Shown here in pieces: positions 4,359 through 11,046 of a stretch of 12,183 bases of DNA. How positions within the stretch are numbered: position 1 is the first letter of the stretch; every line of letters starts with the position of its first letter. Origin of the DNA: Solirubrobacterales bacterium (lineage in GTDB: Bacteria; Actinomycetota; Thermoleophilia; Solirubrobacterales; Solirubrobacteraceae); contig WQXW01000024.1 of assembly GCA_009781575.1 (NCBI GenBank), positions 1 to 12,183 of the forward strand. Reading direction: 5' to 3'. The notes under the pieces were generated by a model that made no database searches, was not told the DNA's origin, and saw only the letters and a program-made list of their open reading frames with translations. The translations under genes and the position numbers were made by a program.

Positions 4359-7236
4359 GGCCGGCGGCGCGGCGGGTGCGGCGGGCGCGGCGGGTGCGGC
4401 GCAACCGCCCGGCGGCGTCGATCAGCTGGCGCGGGATGGGGCGCGCGAGCGCGACACCGCCGCGATCGGCCACCAGCAGCGCGGCGGGCAGCACCGCGAT
4501 CACGCCCAGCAGCGACACGGTGAGGTCCACGAGGGTCACCAGCCCGAAGTCGCGCAGCATGTTGATGTCCGACAGCACCAGCACCCCGAAGCCGGCGATC
4601 GCGGTGGCCGCGGAGGCCGCGATCGGCGTGCCGGCGGCGCTGAAGGAGCGCGCCAGCGCCTGCGCGGGATCGCGCCCGGCGACGCGCTCGCCGCGGTAGC
4701 GCTCCGACAGCAGCACCGCGAACTCGGTGCATATCGCGATCACGAGCGTGCCCAGCGTGACCGACATCGGGTTGAGCGGCACGCGCATCAGGAACAGCAC
4801 CAGCGCGGACCAGCCGCTGGCCATGACCACCGGCAGCAGCGGCACGAGCGCGCGGCGGCGATCGCCGCGGAACACGATCAGCAGCACCAGCGCGGCGGCC
4901 GCCAGCCCCAGCACCAGCATCGCCATGCGCCGCCCCACCGAGGAGACCTGCGCGTCGGCCGCGGCGGCCAGCACCGGCAGCCCCACGAGGCTCGCGCTCA
5001 CGCCGGGCGGCGGGTGCAGCTCGGCGCGCATCGCTTCGATCAGCCGCTGCTGCTGGGAGAGGGGCATCAGCCGTATGCCGAACGCCAGCGTCGCCAGGCG
5101 CCGATCCGGGCTGATCACGGCCTGGGAGAAGTAGGGCGGGATCGCGTCCAGCACCGCGCGCACCTGGCCGGGTGTGAGCCTCGAAACGGCGCCGGCGCGC
5201 GGCGCGCCCACTTCGCCGCCGCTGAAGAGGTCGGGCAGCGAGAACGCGGGGCACAGCTGGGCGCGGCCACAACCTTTGGAGGGGCTGTAGCCAAAGCGCG
5301 CCAGCACCCTGGTCTGGTAGGCGCTCATCCATTCGATCACGCGCGGGCGCATCAGGTTGGAGCTCCCCACCATCAGGTTGATTTCGCCGCCCACGCCGGC
5401 TTCGCGCTCGAGCAGCTGCAGCGCCTGCAGCGAGGCCATGTTTTGGGGCACGAGCTTGGTGGTGTCGGTCTGCACCGCGGTCTGGGTGGAGAGGCCCCAG
5501 CCGAGCGCCGCCGCGACCAGCCCCGCCCCCAGCAGCGTCCACGGGCGGCGCGCCGCGCCGCGGAGGGCCGCGCGCGGCAGCCCGCGCGTGAGGAGGTTGT
5601 CCTGCAGCAGCGCGCGCGCGCCGCGCCACGCCGCGCCCACGCGCGCGTCCAGCGCGCGGGCCACCGTCGCCCCGCGCCCCGTGGCGAGCGTGGGGCCGCG
5701 GCGCGGGCGCGCGGCCAGCGCGATCGCCGCCGAGCCCACGCTCAGCGCGCACAGGAACGCGATCGCGATGCCCGCCACCAGCAGCAGCGCGAAGCCGCGC
5801 ACGGTGGGCACCGGCGACAGCGCCACCACCAGCAGCGCGCCCGCCCCGGCCGCGGCGGCGGCCGCGATCGTGGGCGCGCCGTGCTGGGATGCGTACCGCA
5901 GCGCGCGCACCACGCGGGCCTCGCCCGCCGGGTCCTCGCGCGCCCGCCCCGCCGGACCCTCGCCGGCCCCCGCCTCGCCGGCCCCCACGGCGGGCCCCAC
6001 GCCGGCCGCGGGCCCCACGCCGGCCGCGGGCCCCACGCCGGCCGCGGACCCGCCGCCGGCCGCGGGCCCGTCGTCCCCGGCGAGCGCCTCCCCCACGCGC
6101 GCCTGCAGCTGGATCGCGTAGTCGACCGCCAGGCCGACCAGCGCCGGCAGCACCGCGACCTGTGCGAGCGTGAGCGAGGAGCCGGTGAGCGAGAGCGCGC
6201 CGAAGGTGAGCGCGCAGGCGAGCAGCGCGATCGCGAGCGGCAGCAGGCGGGGGGTGCCGCGGAAGATGAGACCCAGCGCGAGCGCCATCACCAGCGCGAC
6301 CGCCAGCAGCAGGAGCAGCACCGAGTGGGTGATCGAGCTGGCGAGATCGGAGACGATCACCGGCTCGCCGGTCACCAGATAGGACTCGCCGTGGGTGAGG
6401 TGCCACTGAGGCATGGCCGTGGCGGCGCGGATCAGCGAGATCGCGCGCGTGCGCTGGGCGCTGGAGAGGCCGGCGCGCAGGCGCACCGAGATCAGCGCGG
6501 AGTTGCGGCTGGGGAACAGGTAGGCGAAGCGCTGCTTGGGCGTGCCGGCGGTGGCGGCGGGGTCGAACACCAGCGCGGAGACGAAGTGGGGTTCGGAGAC
6601 GCTGGGCGTGCCGCTCAGCCCGAAGCTCATCGCCAACGCGGAGACTTCGGCGGCGAAGCCGCTGAGCGTGGCCTGGTGCGCCTGCCGGCCCAACTGACGC
6701 GCGCGCGCGGCGGGTTCGCCGCGGCGCAGCGCGGCGCGGTAGACCACTTCCTGCGCCTGGCGCGCCTGCGCTTCGGCCTGGGCGCGGCGCGTGGCGAACT
6801 GCGACTGGACCTCGATCGCGGCCTCGTTGATGAAGGTGCCGGGGCCGAGCACCACCTTCACCGCGCCCAGCGCGTCGAGCTGCCCGCAGGGCCCGCGCGC
6901 GCCGCCCTCCTGGGCCAGCGCCGCACCGGGCACTTTGCCGGAGAGACAGCCCTCCAGCCCGGCGAGCCGCGCGATGTCGTTGGAGAGCAGCAGCTGCTGG
7001 AGGTTGCCGCGCACCAGCACCTGCACGGGCTCTTCGCCGAACGCGCGGTAGTAGCGCTGCGTGGCGCGCCAGTCGGCGGAGGAGCGGCTCACGAAGGTGT
7101 CGGTGGAGGCGTTGGGGTGCAGCCGCAGCGCCAGCGCGGCGCCGCCGAGCCCGAGTGCCACCGCGAGCATCGCGACCAGCCGCGCGCGGCGCGCGCAGGC
7201 GGTGGTGATCGCTTGAAAGACCCGGCCGGCGGTCAT
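4342..7236 (-). CDS. MMPL/RND-family transporter (HpnN-like, twelve-segment)
   Basis: A 964-residue RND-superfamily pump with the expected duplicated layout. TM1 is at about 19-38 and a large extracytoplasmic loop at 39-300. TM2-TM6 follow at about 305-508, including PALVGLAVDYAIQLQARVGEA of the TM4 region. TM7 is at about 563-580, with a second loop to about 770, then TM8-TM12 with GTLVIAICTEFAVLLSERY, the matching TM10 motif. VQTDTTKLVPQNM after TM7 is typical of MMPL/HpnN-like members. Such pumps move lipids or hydrophobic compounds; the substrate here is unknown. The neighbouring YrbE/Mkl genes support a lipid. Residues about 389-418, in the cytosolic loop after TM4, are a Gly/Ala/Pro hexapeptide repeat. 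The C-terminus is arginine-rich. The ATG is 37 nt after the ATPase stop, with no strong Shine-Dalgarno. Confidence 0.9.
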   Translation of the reverse strand: MTAGRVFQAITTACARRARLVAMLAVALGLGGAALALRLHPNASTDTFVSRSSADWRATQRYYRAFGEEPVQVLVRGNLQQLLLSNDIARLAGLEGCLSGKVPGAALAQEGGARGPCGQLDALGAVKVVLGPGTFINEAAIEVQSQFATRRAQAEAQARQAQEVVYRAALRRGEPAARARQLGRQAHQATLSGFAAEVSALAMSFGLSGTPSVSEPHFVSALVFDPAATAGTPKQRFAYLFPSRNSALISVRLRAGLSSAQRTRAISLIRAATAMPQWHLTHGESYLVTGEPVIVSDLASSITHSVLLLLLAVALVMALALGLIFRGTPRLLPLAIALLACALTFGALSLTGSSLTLAQVAVLPALVGLAVDYAIQLQARVGEALAGDDGPAAGGGSAAGVGPAAGVGPAAGVGPAVGAGEAGAGEGPAGRAREDPAGEARVVRALRYASQHGAPTIAAAAAAGAGALLVVALSPVPTVRGFALLLVAGIAIAFLCALSVGSAAIALAARPRRGPTLATGRGATVARALDARVGAAWRGARALLQDNLLTRGLPRAALRGAARRPWTLLGAGLVAAALGWGLSTQTAVQTDTTKLVPQNMASLQALQLLEREAGVGGEINLMVGSSNLMRPRVIEWMSAYQTRVLARFGYSPSKGCGRAQLCPAFSLPDLFSGGEVGAPRAGAVSRLTPGQVRAVLDAIPPYFSQAVISPDRRLATLAFGIRLMPLSQQQRLIEAMRAELHPPPGVSASLVGLPVLAAAADAQVSSVGRRMAMLVLGLAAAALVLLIVFRGDRRRALVPLLPVVMASGWSALVLFLMRVPLNPMSVTLGTLVIAICTEFAVLLSERYRGERVAGRDPAQALARSFSAAGTPIAASAATAIAGFGVLVLSDINMLRDFGLVTLVDLTVSLLGVIAVLPAALLVADRGGVALARPIPRQLIDAAGRLRRTRRARRTRRAAGHESAV
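5983..6072 (-). repeat. 18-bp tandem repeat (about five units) inside the RND transporter gene
   Basis: GCCGGCCGCGGGCCCCAC is present exactly at 6001-6018 and 6019-6036. Diverged units follow at 6037-6054 and 6055-6072, and a degenerate unit precedes at 5983-6000. It stays in frame and encodes hexapeptides of the form GVGPAA in the cytosolic loop between TM4 and TM5. Exact copies suggest recent slippage or unequal recombination. Confidence 0.85.
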
Positions 7237-7273
7237 GTGGGAAGGCTAGCCGCGCCCACCGCGCGGCGAGACG

Positions 7274-8095
7274 CTACTCCATCGTGAGCGGCCCGACGGA
7301 GTCGCCGGAGAGGAACTGGCGCACGAACGCGTTGTCGGAGTCGAACAGCTCCTGCGAGGGCCCCGCTTCGACGATGCGCCCCCGCCAGAGCACCGCGATG
7401 TACTCGGCCACGCGCCGCGCGCTCATGATGTCGTGGGTGATCACCACGTAGGCGCCGCCGTTCTCGGCGTGGACCTCCTTGATCAGCTCGCACAGCAGCG
7501 CGGTGCGCACGGGATCGAGGCCGGAGTCGGGCTCGTCGAAGAGCACGATCGCGGGGTCCAGCACGAGCGCGCGCGCGAAGCCGGCGCGCTTGCGCATGCC
7601 GCCGGAGAGCTCGTTGGGCATCTTCCCCCCTGCGTTGCTGAGCCCCACCTCGCCCAGGCGGCGGTTGACGATCTCCGCGATCTCCTCATCGCCCTTCTCG
7701 GTGTGCTGGCGCAGCGGGAACGCCACGTTGTCGTAGAGGTTGAGCGAGCCGAACAGCGCGCCGTCCTGGAAGAGCACGCCGAACTTCTTGCGCATGTCGA
7801 AGAGGTCGTCGTCGGAGAGGGCCGGCACCGACTGGCCCTGCACGATCACGTCGCCCTCGTCGGGGTACAGCAGCCCGACCATGTGCTTGATGCACACCGA
7901 CTTGCCGGTGCCGGAGGGCCCGATGATCATCGACACCTGCCCTTCGGGCAGCCCCATGTTGAGCCCGCGGAGCACGTGGTTTTTGCCGAACGTCTTGTGC
8001 ACGTCGACGAACTCGACCGCGTCGGGCGCGCCGGAGGGGCGGTTGACGCCCCACTCGAACTCCTCCTCGTGGGCGATCCCCTGGTGCACCGCCAT
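7274..8095 (-). CDS. ABC transporter ATPase, MlaF/Mkl type (lipid import/Mce-linked)
   Basis: A 273-residue ABC ATPase with all catalytic motifs: Walker A GPSGTGKS (59-66), Q-loop LFQDGALFGSLNLYDNVAFP (108-127, Q110), signature LSGGMRKRAGFARAL (163-177), Walker B IVLFDEPDSGLDP (183-195, E188) and H-loop ITHD (H221). The FQDGALF(G/S)SL-NVAFPLR wording is characteristic of MlaF/Mkl, the ATPase of Mla and Mce lipid transporters. It would energise the two MlaE/YrbE permeases encoded just upstream. GGGGGAGGGAG precedes the ATG at a workable distance. The N-terminus has an acidic extension (HEEEFEW) before the domain. The stop at 7274 is 37 nt before the RND gene, consistent with a single operon. 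Confidence 0.93.
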   Translation of the reverse strand: MAVHQGIAHEEEFEWGVNRPSGAPDAVEFVDVHKTFGKNHVLRGLNMGLPEGQVSMIIGPSGTGKSVCIKHMVGLLYPDEGDVIVQGQSVPALSDDDLFDMRKKFGVLFQDGALFGSLNLYDNVAFPLRQHTEKGDEEIAEIVNRRLGEVGLSNAGGKMPNELSGGMRKRAGFARALVLDPAIVLFDEPDSGLDPVRTALLCELIKEVHAENGGAYVVITHDIMSARRVAEYIAVLWRGRIVEAGPSQELFDSDNAFVRQFLSGDSVGPLTME

Positions 8096-8178
8096 CTAGC
8101 GCTCCCTCCCCCGAGAGGATGGGCGCGCTGGGCGCGCGGGCGCGGGCGCGGGCGCGCCTGGCGTGAGGGCGGCCACCG

Positions 8179-8988
8179 TCAGCCTCCGATCGGCGCGCGG
8201 GGGTTGGAGCCCCAGAAGACCTGGGTGCCGAGCATGCCGATGAGGTGGACGAGCACGAGGTTCAGGACCATCGACTTGGCCGTGGCGGTGCCCACGCCGA
8301 CCGGCCCGCCGGAGGCGTTGTAGCCGTAGTAGCAGCCGACGAGCACGATGGCGGTGGCCATCGCCATGCCCTTTATCAAGCTGAATAAGAAGTCGGGCGG
8401 ATTCTGGAATTGCCAGAAGATCAAAAAGTAGCCGCCGGAGGAGACCGTGCCGACCTGCTGGACCACCGCGATGTAGGAGGCCAGGAAGCCGGCGCCGATC
8501 GCGGCGAGGTACATGAAGGGCAGCACCATCCACGCGGCCAAAAGACGGGTGGCGCAGAGGAAGACCATCGAGTCGATGCCCATCACCTCCAGCGCGTCGA
8601 TCTCCTCGGAGATGCGCATCGCGCCGAGCTCGGCCACGATCCCGGTGCCGACCTTGGCGGCCATCATGTAGCCGAACGCGTAGGGCACCAGCTCGCGCAG
8701 GTCGCACCACGCGGTGAACACGCCCGAGTAGGAGGGCGTGCCGGTGGACTCGGTGAAGTAGGCGCCCTCGATGCCGCACTCCAGCCCGATGATGAACACG
8801 AGCGCCCAGATCACCGCGGTGGAGCCGACGATCAGGATGCCCGACTGGCGCAGCGCCTCGCCGAAGAAGCGGAACACGCGCAGGCTGTACACGTGCCCCA
8901 TCACCGTGGTGACGAAGCGCCCTATCTCGCCGGTGGAGGCAAGCCATTCGCGCGGCATGCCGCCCACGGCGGATGAGCGGCCGTTCAC
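8179..8988 (-). CDS. MlaE/YrbE-family lipid ABC transporter permease (second copy)
   Basis: A 269-residue permease of the MlaE/YrbE family, which forms the membrane part of Mla/Mce lipid transporters. The signature ELGAMRISEEIDALEVMGID (120-139) matches the cytosolic coupling helix region. Hydrophobic spans lie at about 51-69, 102-117, 149-177 and 205-223. GYNASGGPVGVGTATAKSMV (222-241) is the conserved C-terminal block. GTG 8988 was chosen because it overlaps the stop of the first permease as GTGA, indicating coupled translation. An ATG at 8958 (protein of 259 residues) is an alternative. The N-terminus (PREWLASTGEIGRF) is typical. The two permeases probably form a heterodimer, as YrbEA/YrbEB of mycobacterial mce operons do. 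A GC-rich gap of 83 bp separates it from the ATPase gene. Confidence 0.91.
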   Translation of the reverse strand: MNGRSSAVGGMPREWLASTGEIGRFVTTVMGHVYSLRVFRFFGEALRQSGILIVGSTAVIWALVFIIGLECGIEGAYFTESTGTPSYSGVFTAWCDLRELVPYAFGYMMAAKVGTGIVAELGAMRISEEIDALEVMGIDSMVFLCATRLLAAWMVLPFMYLAAIGAGFLASYIAVVQQVGTVSSGGYFLIFWQFQNPPDFLFSLIKGMAMATAIVLVGCYYGYNASGGPVGVGTATAKSMVLNLVLVHLIGMLGTQVFWGSNPRAPIGG

Positions 8989-9791
8989 TTGATCACCAGG
9001 ATGTTGGGATGGGTGGCGAGCAGCGTCTGCGTGAAGACGTAGTCGAAGGAGAACACGCCGATGAAGGCGATCACGACCGCCTGGTTGACCGCGCGCCCCA
9101 CGCCCTCGGCGCCGCCGGAGGCGGTCATGCCCTTGTAGCAGCACACGATCGCGATGATCGCGCCGTACAGGGTGGTCTTGAGCACCGAGCCCCACAGGTC
9201 CACGGTGGAGGCGTTGGCGAAGAACGTGGCCCAGAAGGGCCCGAGCGGCGCGCCCTTGACCAGCTCGGCGAGGATCCCGCCGAACATGCCGAAGAGGATC
9301 GCGTAGATGTCGAACAGCCCGGTCACGAGCATCAGCGCCAGGAAGCGCGGCACCACGAGGTTCTTGACCGGGTCGACCCCCAGCACCTGCAGCGCGTCGA
9401 GCTCCTCGCGGATCTTGCGCGCGCCGAGGTCGGCGGTGATCGCGGTGCCGGCCACGCCGGCCAGCACGATCGCGTCCACGATCGGCGCGATCTCGCGCAC
9501 CGCGGCCAGCACGAAGAAGCCGCCCAGCCGGTCGAGCGCGCCGAAGATCTGCAGGAAGTTGGCCGCCTGCAGGCCGGGCGCGGCGTAGCAGAAGCAGACC
9601 GTGGAGATCAGCAGCGGGAACCAGCAGAGGCGCAGCGCGAAGAGGAACTGGGAGACGAACTCGCCGCCGTAGGGATAGGGCGGGCGCAGGGCAGAGACGA
9701 CGGTCCTGCCGGTCAGGATCATCATGTCCCCGATTTCCTCGAGCAGGTTCCTCGTGGGGAGGAAAGCCCGCTCGGCAACACTGCGAACCAT
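8985..9791 (-). CDS. MlaE/YrbE-family lipid ABC transporter permease (first copy)
   Basis: A 268-residue MlaE/YrbE permease, first gene of the operon. REIAPIVDAIVLAGVAGTAI (99-118) and DLGARKIREELDALQVLG (121-138) are the family signature. GMTASGGAEGVGRAVNQAVV (221-240) is the C-terminal block. Hydrophobic spans lie at about 53-72, 103-118, 149-172 and 236-256. The N-terminal stretch FLPTRNLLEEIGDMMILTGR resembles the amphipathic lead-in of YrbEA proteins. GAGGAGGGG lies ten bases before the ATG but can fold into a small hairpin. The gene is divergent from a lipoprotein gene; the shared 207-bp gap holds the likely operon promoter. Its stop overlaps the next start by four bases. Confidence 0.92.
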   Translation of the reverse strand: MVRSVAERAFLPTRNLLEEIGDMMILTGRTVVSALRPPYPYGGEFVSQFLFALRLCWFPLLISTVCFCYAAPGLQAANFLQIFGALDRLGGFFVLAAVREIAPIVDAIVLAGVAGTAITADLGARKIREELDALQVLGVDPVKNLVVPRFLALMLVTGLFDIYAILFGMFGGILAELVKGAPLGPFWATFFANASTVDLWGSVLKTTLYGAIIAIVCCYKGMTASGGAEGVGRAVNQAVVIAFIGVFSFDYVFTQTLLATHPNILVIK

Positions 9792-9998
9792 GAAGTTGGT
9801 GCCCCTCCTCAGGGGTGGCCTAGGCGCTTCGCGCCATCTGAACTCTACGCGATGGCCTCACGGCACGCCACCGGCACGCCGCCGGGAGGCGCGCGGCGGC
9901 GCCACCGGAAGCCGCGCGGGGGCACGCCGAGCAGGTCCGCGCGGGCGCGCCGGCGGCTCTCATCGGAGGGTCGTGCGCGCTGGTATGGTGGCAGCCCT
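9792..9998. promoter_or_regulatory. Divergent promoter region: lipid-transport operon and lipoprotein
   Basis: A 207-bp gap. For the minus-strand operon, TAGAGT (9847-9842) is a reasonable -10; the -35 position is poor. From it, a start near 9835 would put two hairpins at the 5' end of the mRNA: GGCGC-GAA-GCGCC (9835-9823) and CCCCT-GAGG-AGGGG (9815-9802), the latter holding the ribosome-binding site. For the plus strand, TATGGT (9984-9989) ends nine bases before the lipoprotein GTG, suggesting a leaderless mRNA. The middle (about 9850-9960) is GC-rich, and I see nothing specific in it. Confidence 0.35.
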
Positions 9999-10676
9999 GT
10001 GAGGAGGCGTAGGGCTCCACTTCTGGGCGCGTGGGCGGCGTGCGCCGCGGCGCTCTCGGCGCTCTCGGCGCTGGCGGCGGGCTGTGGCGAAGCGCGCCAG
10101 GACGCGCACGAACCGCACGGCGACTTCACGGTCCAGGTCGTGCGCGCGCGCCTGCCCCACGCGCAGCGGCTGGCGCGGGGCACGGAGCTCGAAATCGCGG
10201 TGCGCAACGCGGGCACGCGCACGCTGCCCAACGTGGCGGTGACCGTGGACTCGCTCAACTACGTCTCGCGCTACCCCCACCTTGCGGACCCCAACCGGCC
10301 GGTGTGGATGATCATGACCAGCCCCGGCCCGGTGGCCAACCCGCCGGTGGAAACGGTCCAGCTCGCCCCGACCGGCGGCGGCACCACGGCGTACGTCAAC
10401 ACCTGGGCGCTGGGGCCGCTCGCGCCGGGCCACACGCGCGTGTTCACCTGGAAGCTGATGCCGGTCAGGGCGGGGCTCCACACGGTGCACTACCTGGTCG
10501 CGGCCGGCCTGGCCGGCAGGGCGCGAGCGGTCCTGTCGGGGGGCGCAAAGCCGGGCGGCGAACTGGTGGCGCACATCGCGCCGCGCCCGCTCCACACGCA
10601 CGTGGACGCGGAAACCGGCCAGGTGGTCGCCGGCCAGCCACCGGTCTCGTCGGGCCCGGTGGGCGCGGTTCCGTAG
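9999..10676 (+). CDS. Predicted lipoprotein with beta-rich extracytoplasmic domain, unknown function
   Basis: A 225-residue protein if it starts at GTG 9999. That start gives a textbook secretion signal: four arginines, a hydrophobic stretch (about 6-27) and a lipobox-like LAAGC with C29 as the lipidated residue. Upstream in-frame sequence has no better start. The mature part holds GDFTVQVVRARLPHAQRL, then GTELEIAVRNAGTRTLPNVA (about 57-76), which resembles the start of an Ig-like/CARDB-type beta-sandwich. PLAPGHTRVFTWKL and GLHTVHYLVAAGL are further strand-like repeats of that fold. I do not recognise a named family. Divergence from the MlaE/Mkl operon makes an accessory role in that envelope system possible but unproven. 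No Shine-Dalgarno is evident; TATGGT nine bases upstream suggests leaderless expression. A good terminator follows about 90 bp downstream. Confidence 0.78.
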   Translation: MRRRRAPLLGAWAACAAALSALSALAAGCGEARQDAHEPHGDFTVQVVRARLPHAQRLARGTELEIAVRNAGTRTLPNVAVTVDSLNYVSRYPHLADPNRPVWMIMTSPGPVANPPVETVQLAPTGGGTTAYVNTWALGPLAPGHTRVFTWKLMPVRAGLHTVHYLVAAGLAGRARAVLSGGAKPGGELVAHIAPRPLHTHVDAETGQVVAGQPPVSSGPVGAVP

Positions 10677-10765
10677 GAGCACGGCTCCGCAGCGTTCACG
10701 GGCCCGGATCGGCCGGAGCCCGGATCGGCGGGAGCTCGGGGCGAGCGTTTCGCGTTTTGTTTTTT

Positions 10766-10798
10766 GGATTCCTTCCGCGCGGAACGAATCCTCTTTTT
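10766..10798 (+). terminator. Rho-independent terminator of the lipoprotein gene
   Basis: GGATTC-C-TTCC, loop GCGC, GGAA-C-GAATCC (10766-10791) forms a ten-pair stem with one C-C mismatch. It is followed by TC and five T residues (10794-10798). It stands out as an AT-containing element in a GC-rich background and lies about 90 bp after the lipoprotein stop codon. Confidence 0.75.
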
Positions 10799-10952
10799 GA
10801 ATCCCCCAACGGCCACTCAGACAGGTGTGTTCGATCGCGGGCGCGGGCGCCGGCGCGTGATGCGCCGCGCGCGCCGCGCGCCTTGGCCGGGTGTCGAAAG
10901 ATCGGGGGCGCGATTTCGCCAGGCGGGGAACGCCGGGCGCGGGGGTTGGCAC

Positions 10953-10983
10953 TACGATGCGGATCGGCCCCACGCCGCGTGGG
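10953..10983 (+). promoter_or_regulatory. Candidate glnN promoter with overlapping palindromic operator
   Basis: TACGAT (10953-10958) fits the TANNNT -10 form; no good -35 is seen. The perfect inverted repeat CCCACGC-C-GCGTGGG (10969-10983) begins 11 bases downstream, near the predicted transcription start. A repressor bound there could block initiation. Its sequence does not resemble a GlnR box (GTNAC/GNAAC half-sites). Confidence 0.35.
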
Positions 10984-11046
10984 TTGCCGCGCCTTCCCGG
11001 GGGAGGGTCGCTCGTCACTGCTCGCCAGGAGGAATCGAAGAGGCCA

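Larger units (their letters stand above)
10677..11046 (+). other. Intergenic region between lipoprotein and glnN
   Basis: A 370-bp stretch without a credible gene. In order it holds: a tandem pair of 17-bp near-identical elements (GCCCGGATCGGC(C/G)GGAG at 10702 and 10718); a rho-independent terminator (10766-10798); an AT-richer patch; a CGGCGC-GTGAT-GCGCCG hairpin (10851-10867); a candidate -10 TACGAT (10953-10958); a 15-bp palindrome (10969-10983); and a ribosome-binding site AGGAGG (11027-11032) rather far from, and AGAGG (11039-11043) rather close to, the glnN ATG. Confidence 0.6.

Noticed and set aside
5983..6072. CRISPR-like repeat array
   Set aside because: Units are 18 bp with no spacers, stay in frame and encode a protein repeat; no cas genes are present.
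4357..7287. Very long open plus-strand frame opposite the RND gene
   Set aside because: Its translation is rich in R, H, Q, A and G with no motifs. It mirrors the RND coding sequence, which has clear domain motifs. Long antisense frames are expected at this G+C content.
8096..8178. GGGCGC-rich 83-bp spacer between permease and ATPase genes as a regulatory element
   Set aside because: It is simple GC repetition with no clear hairpin plus terminator or promoter; it is likely an ordinary intra-operon spacer.
8973..10676. Extended plus-strand frame giving a 567-residue lipoprotein
   Set aside because: The first 340 codons are antisense to the MlaE permease and lack family sequence. The signal peptide and lipobox begin exactly at GTG 9999.
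10945..10961. Sigma-54-like promoter (TTGGCAC...TGC) before glnN
   Set aside because: Spacing between the GG and GC elements is nine bases rather than ten, the -12 box is poor, and sigma-54 is generally absent from actinobacteria.
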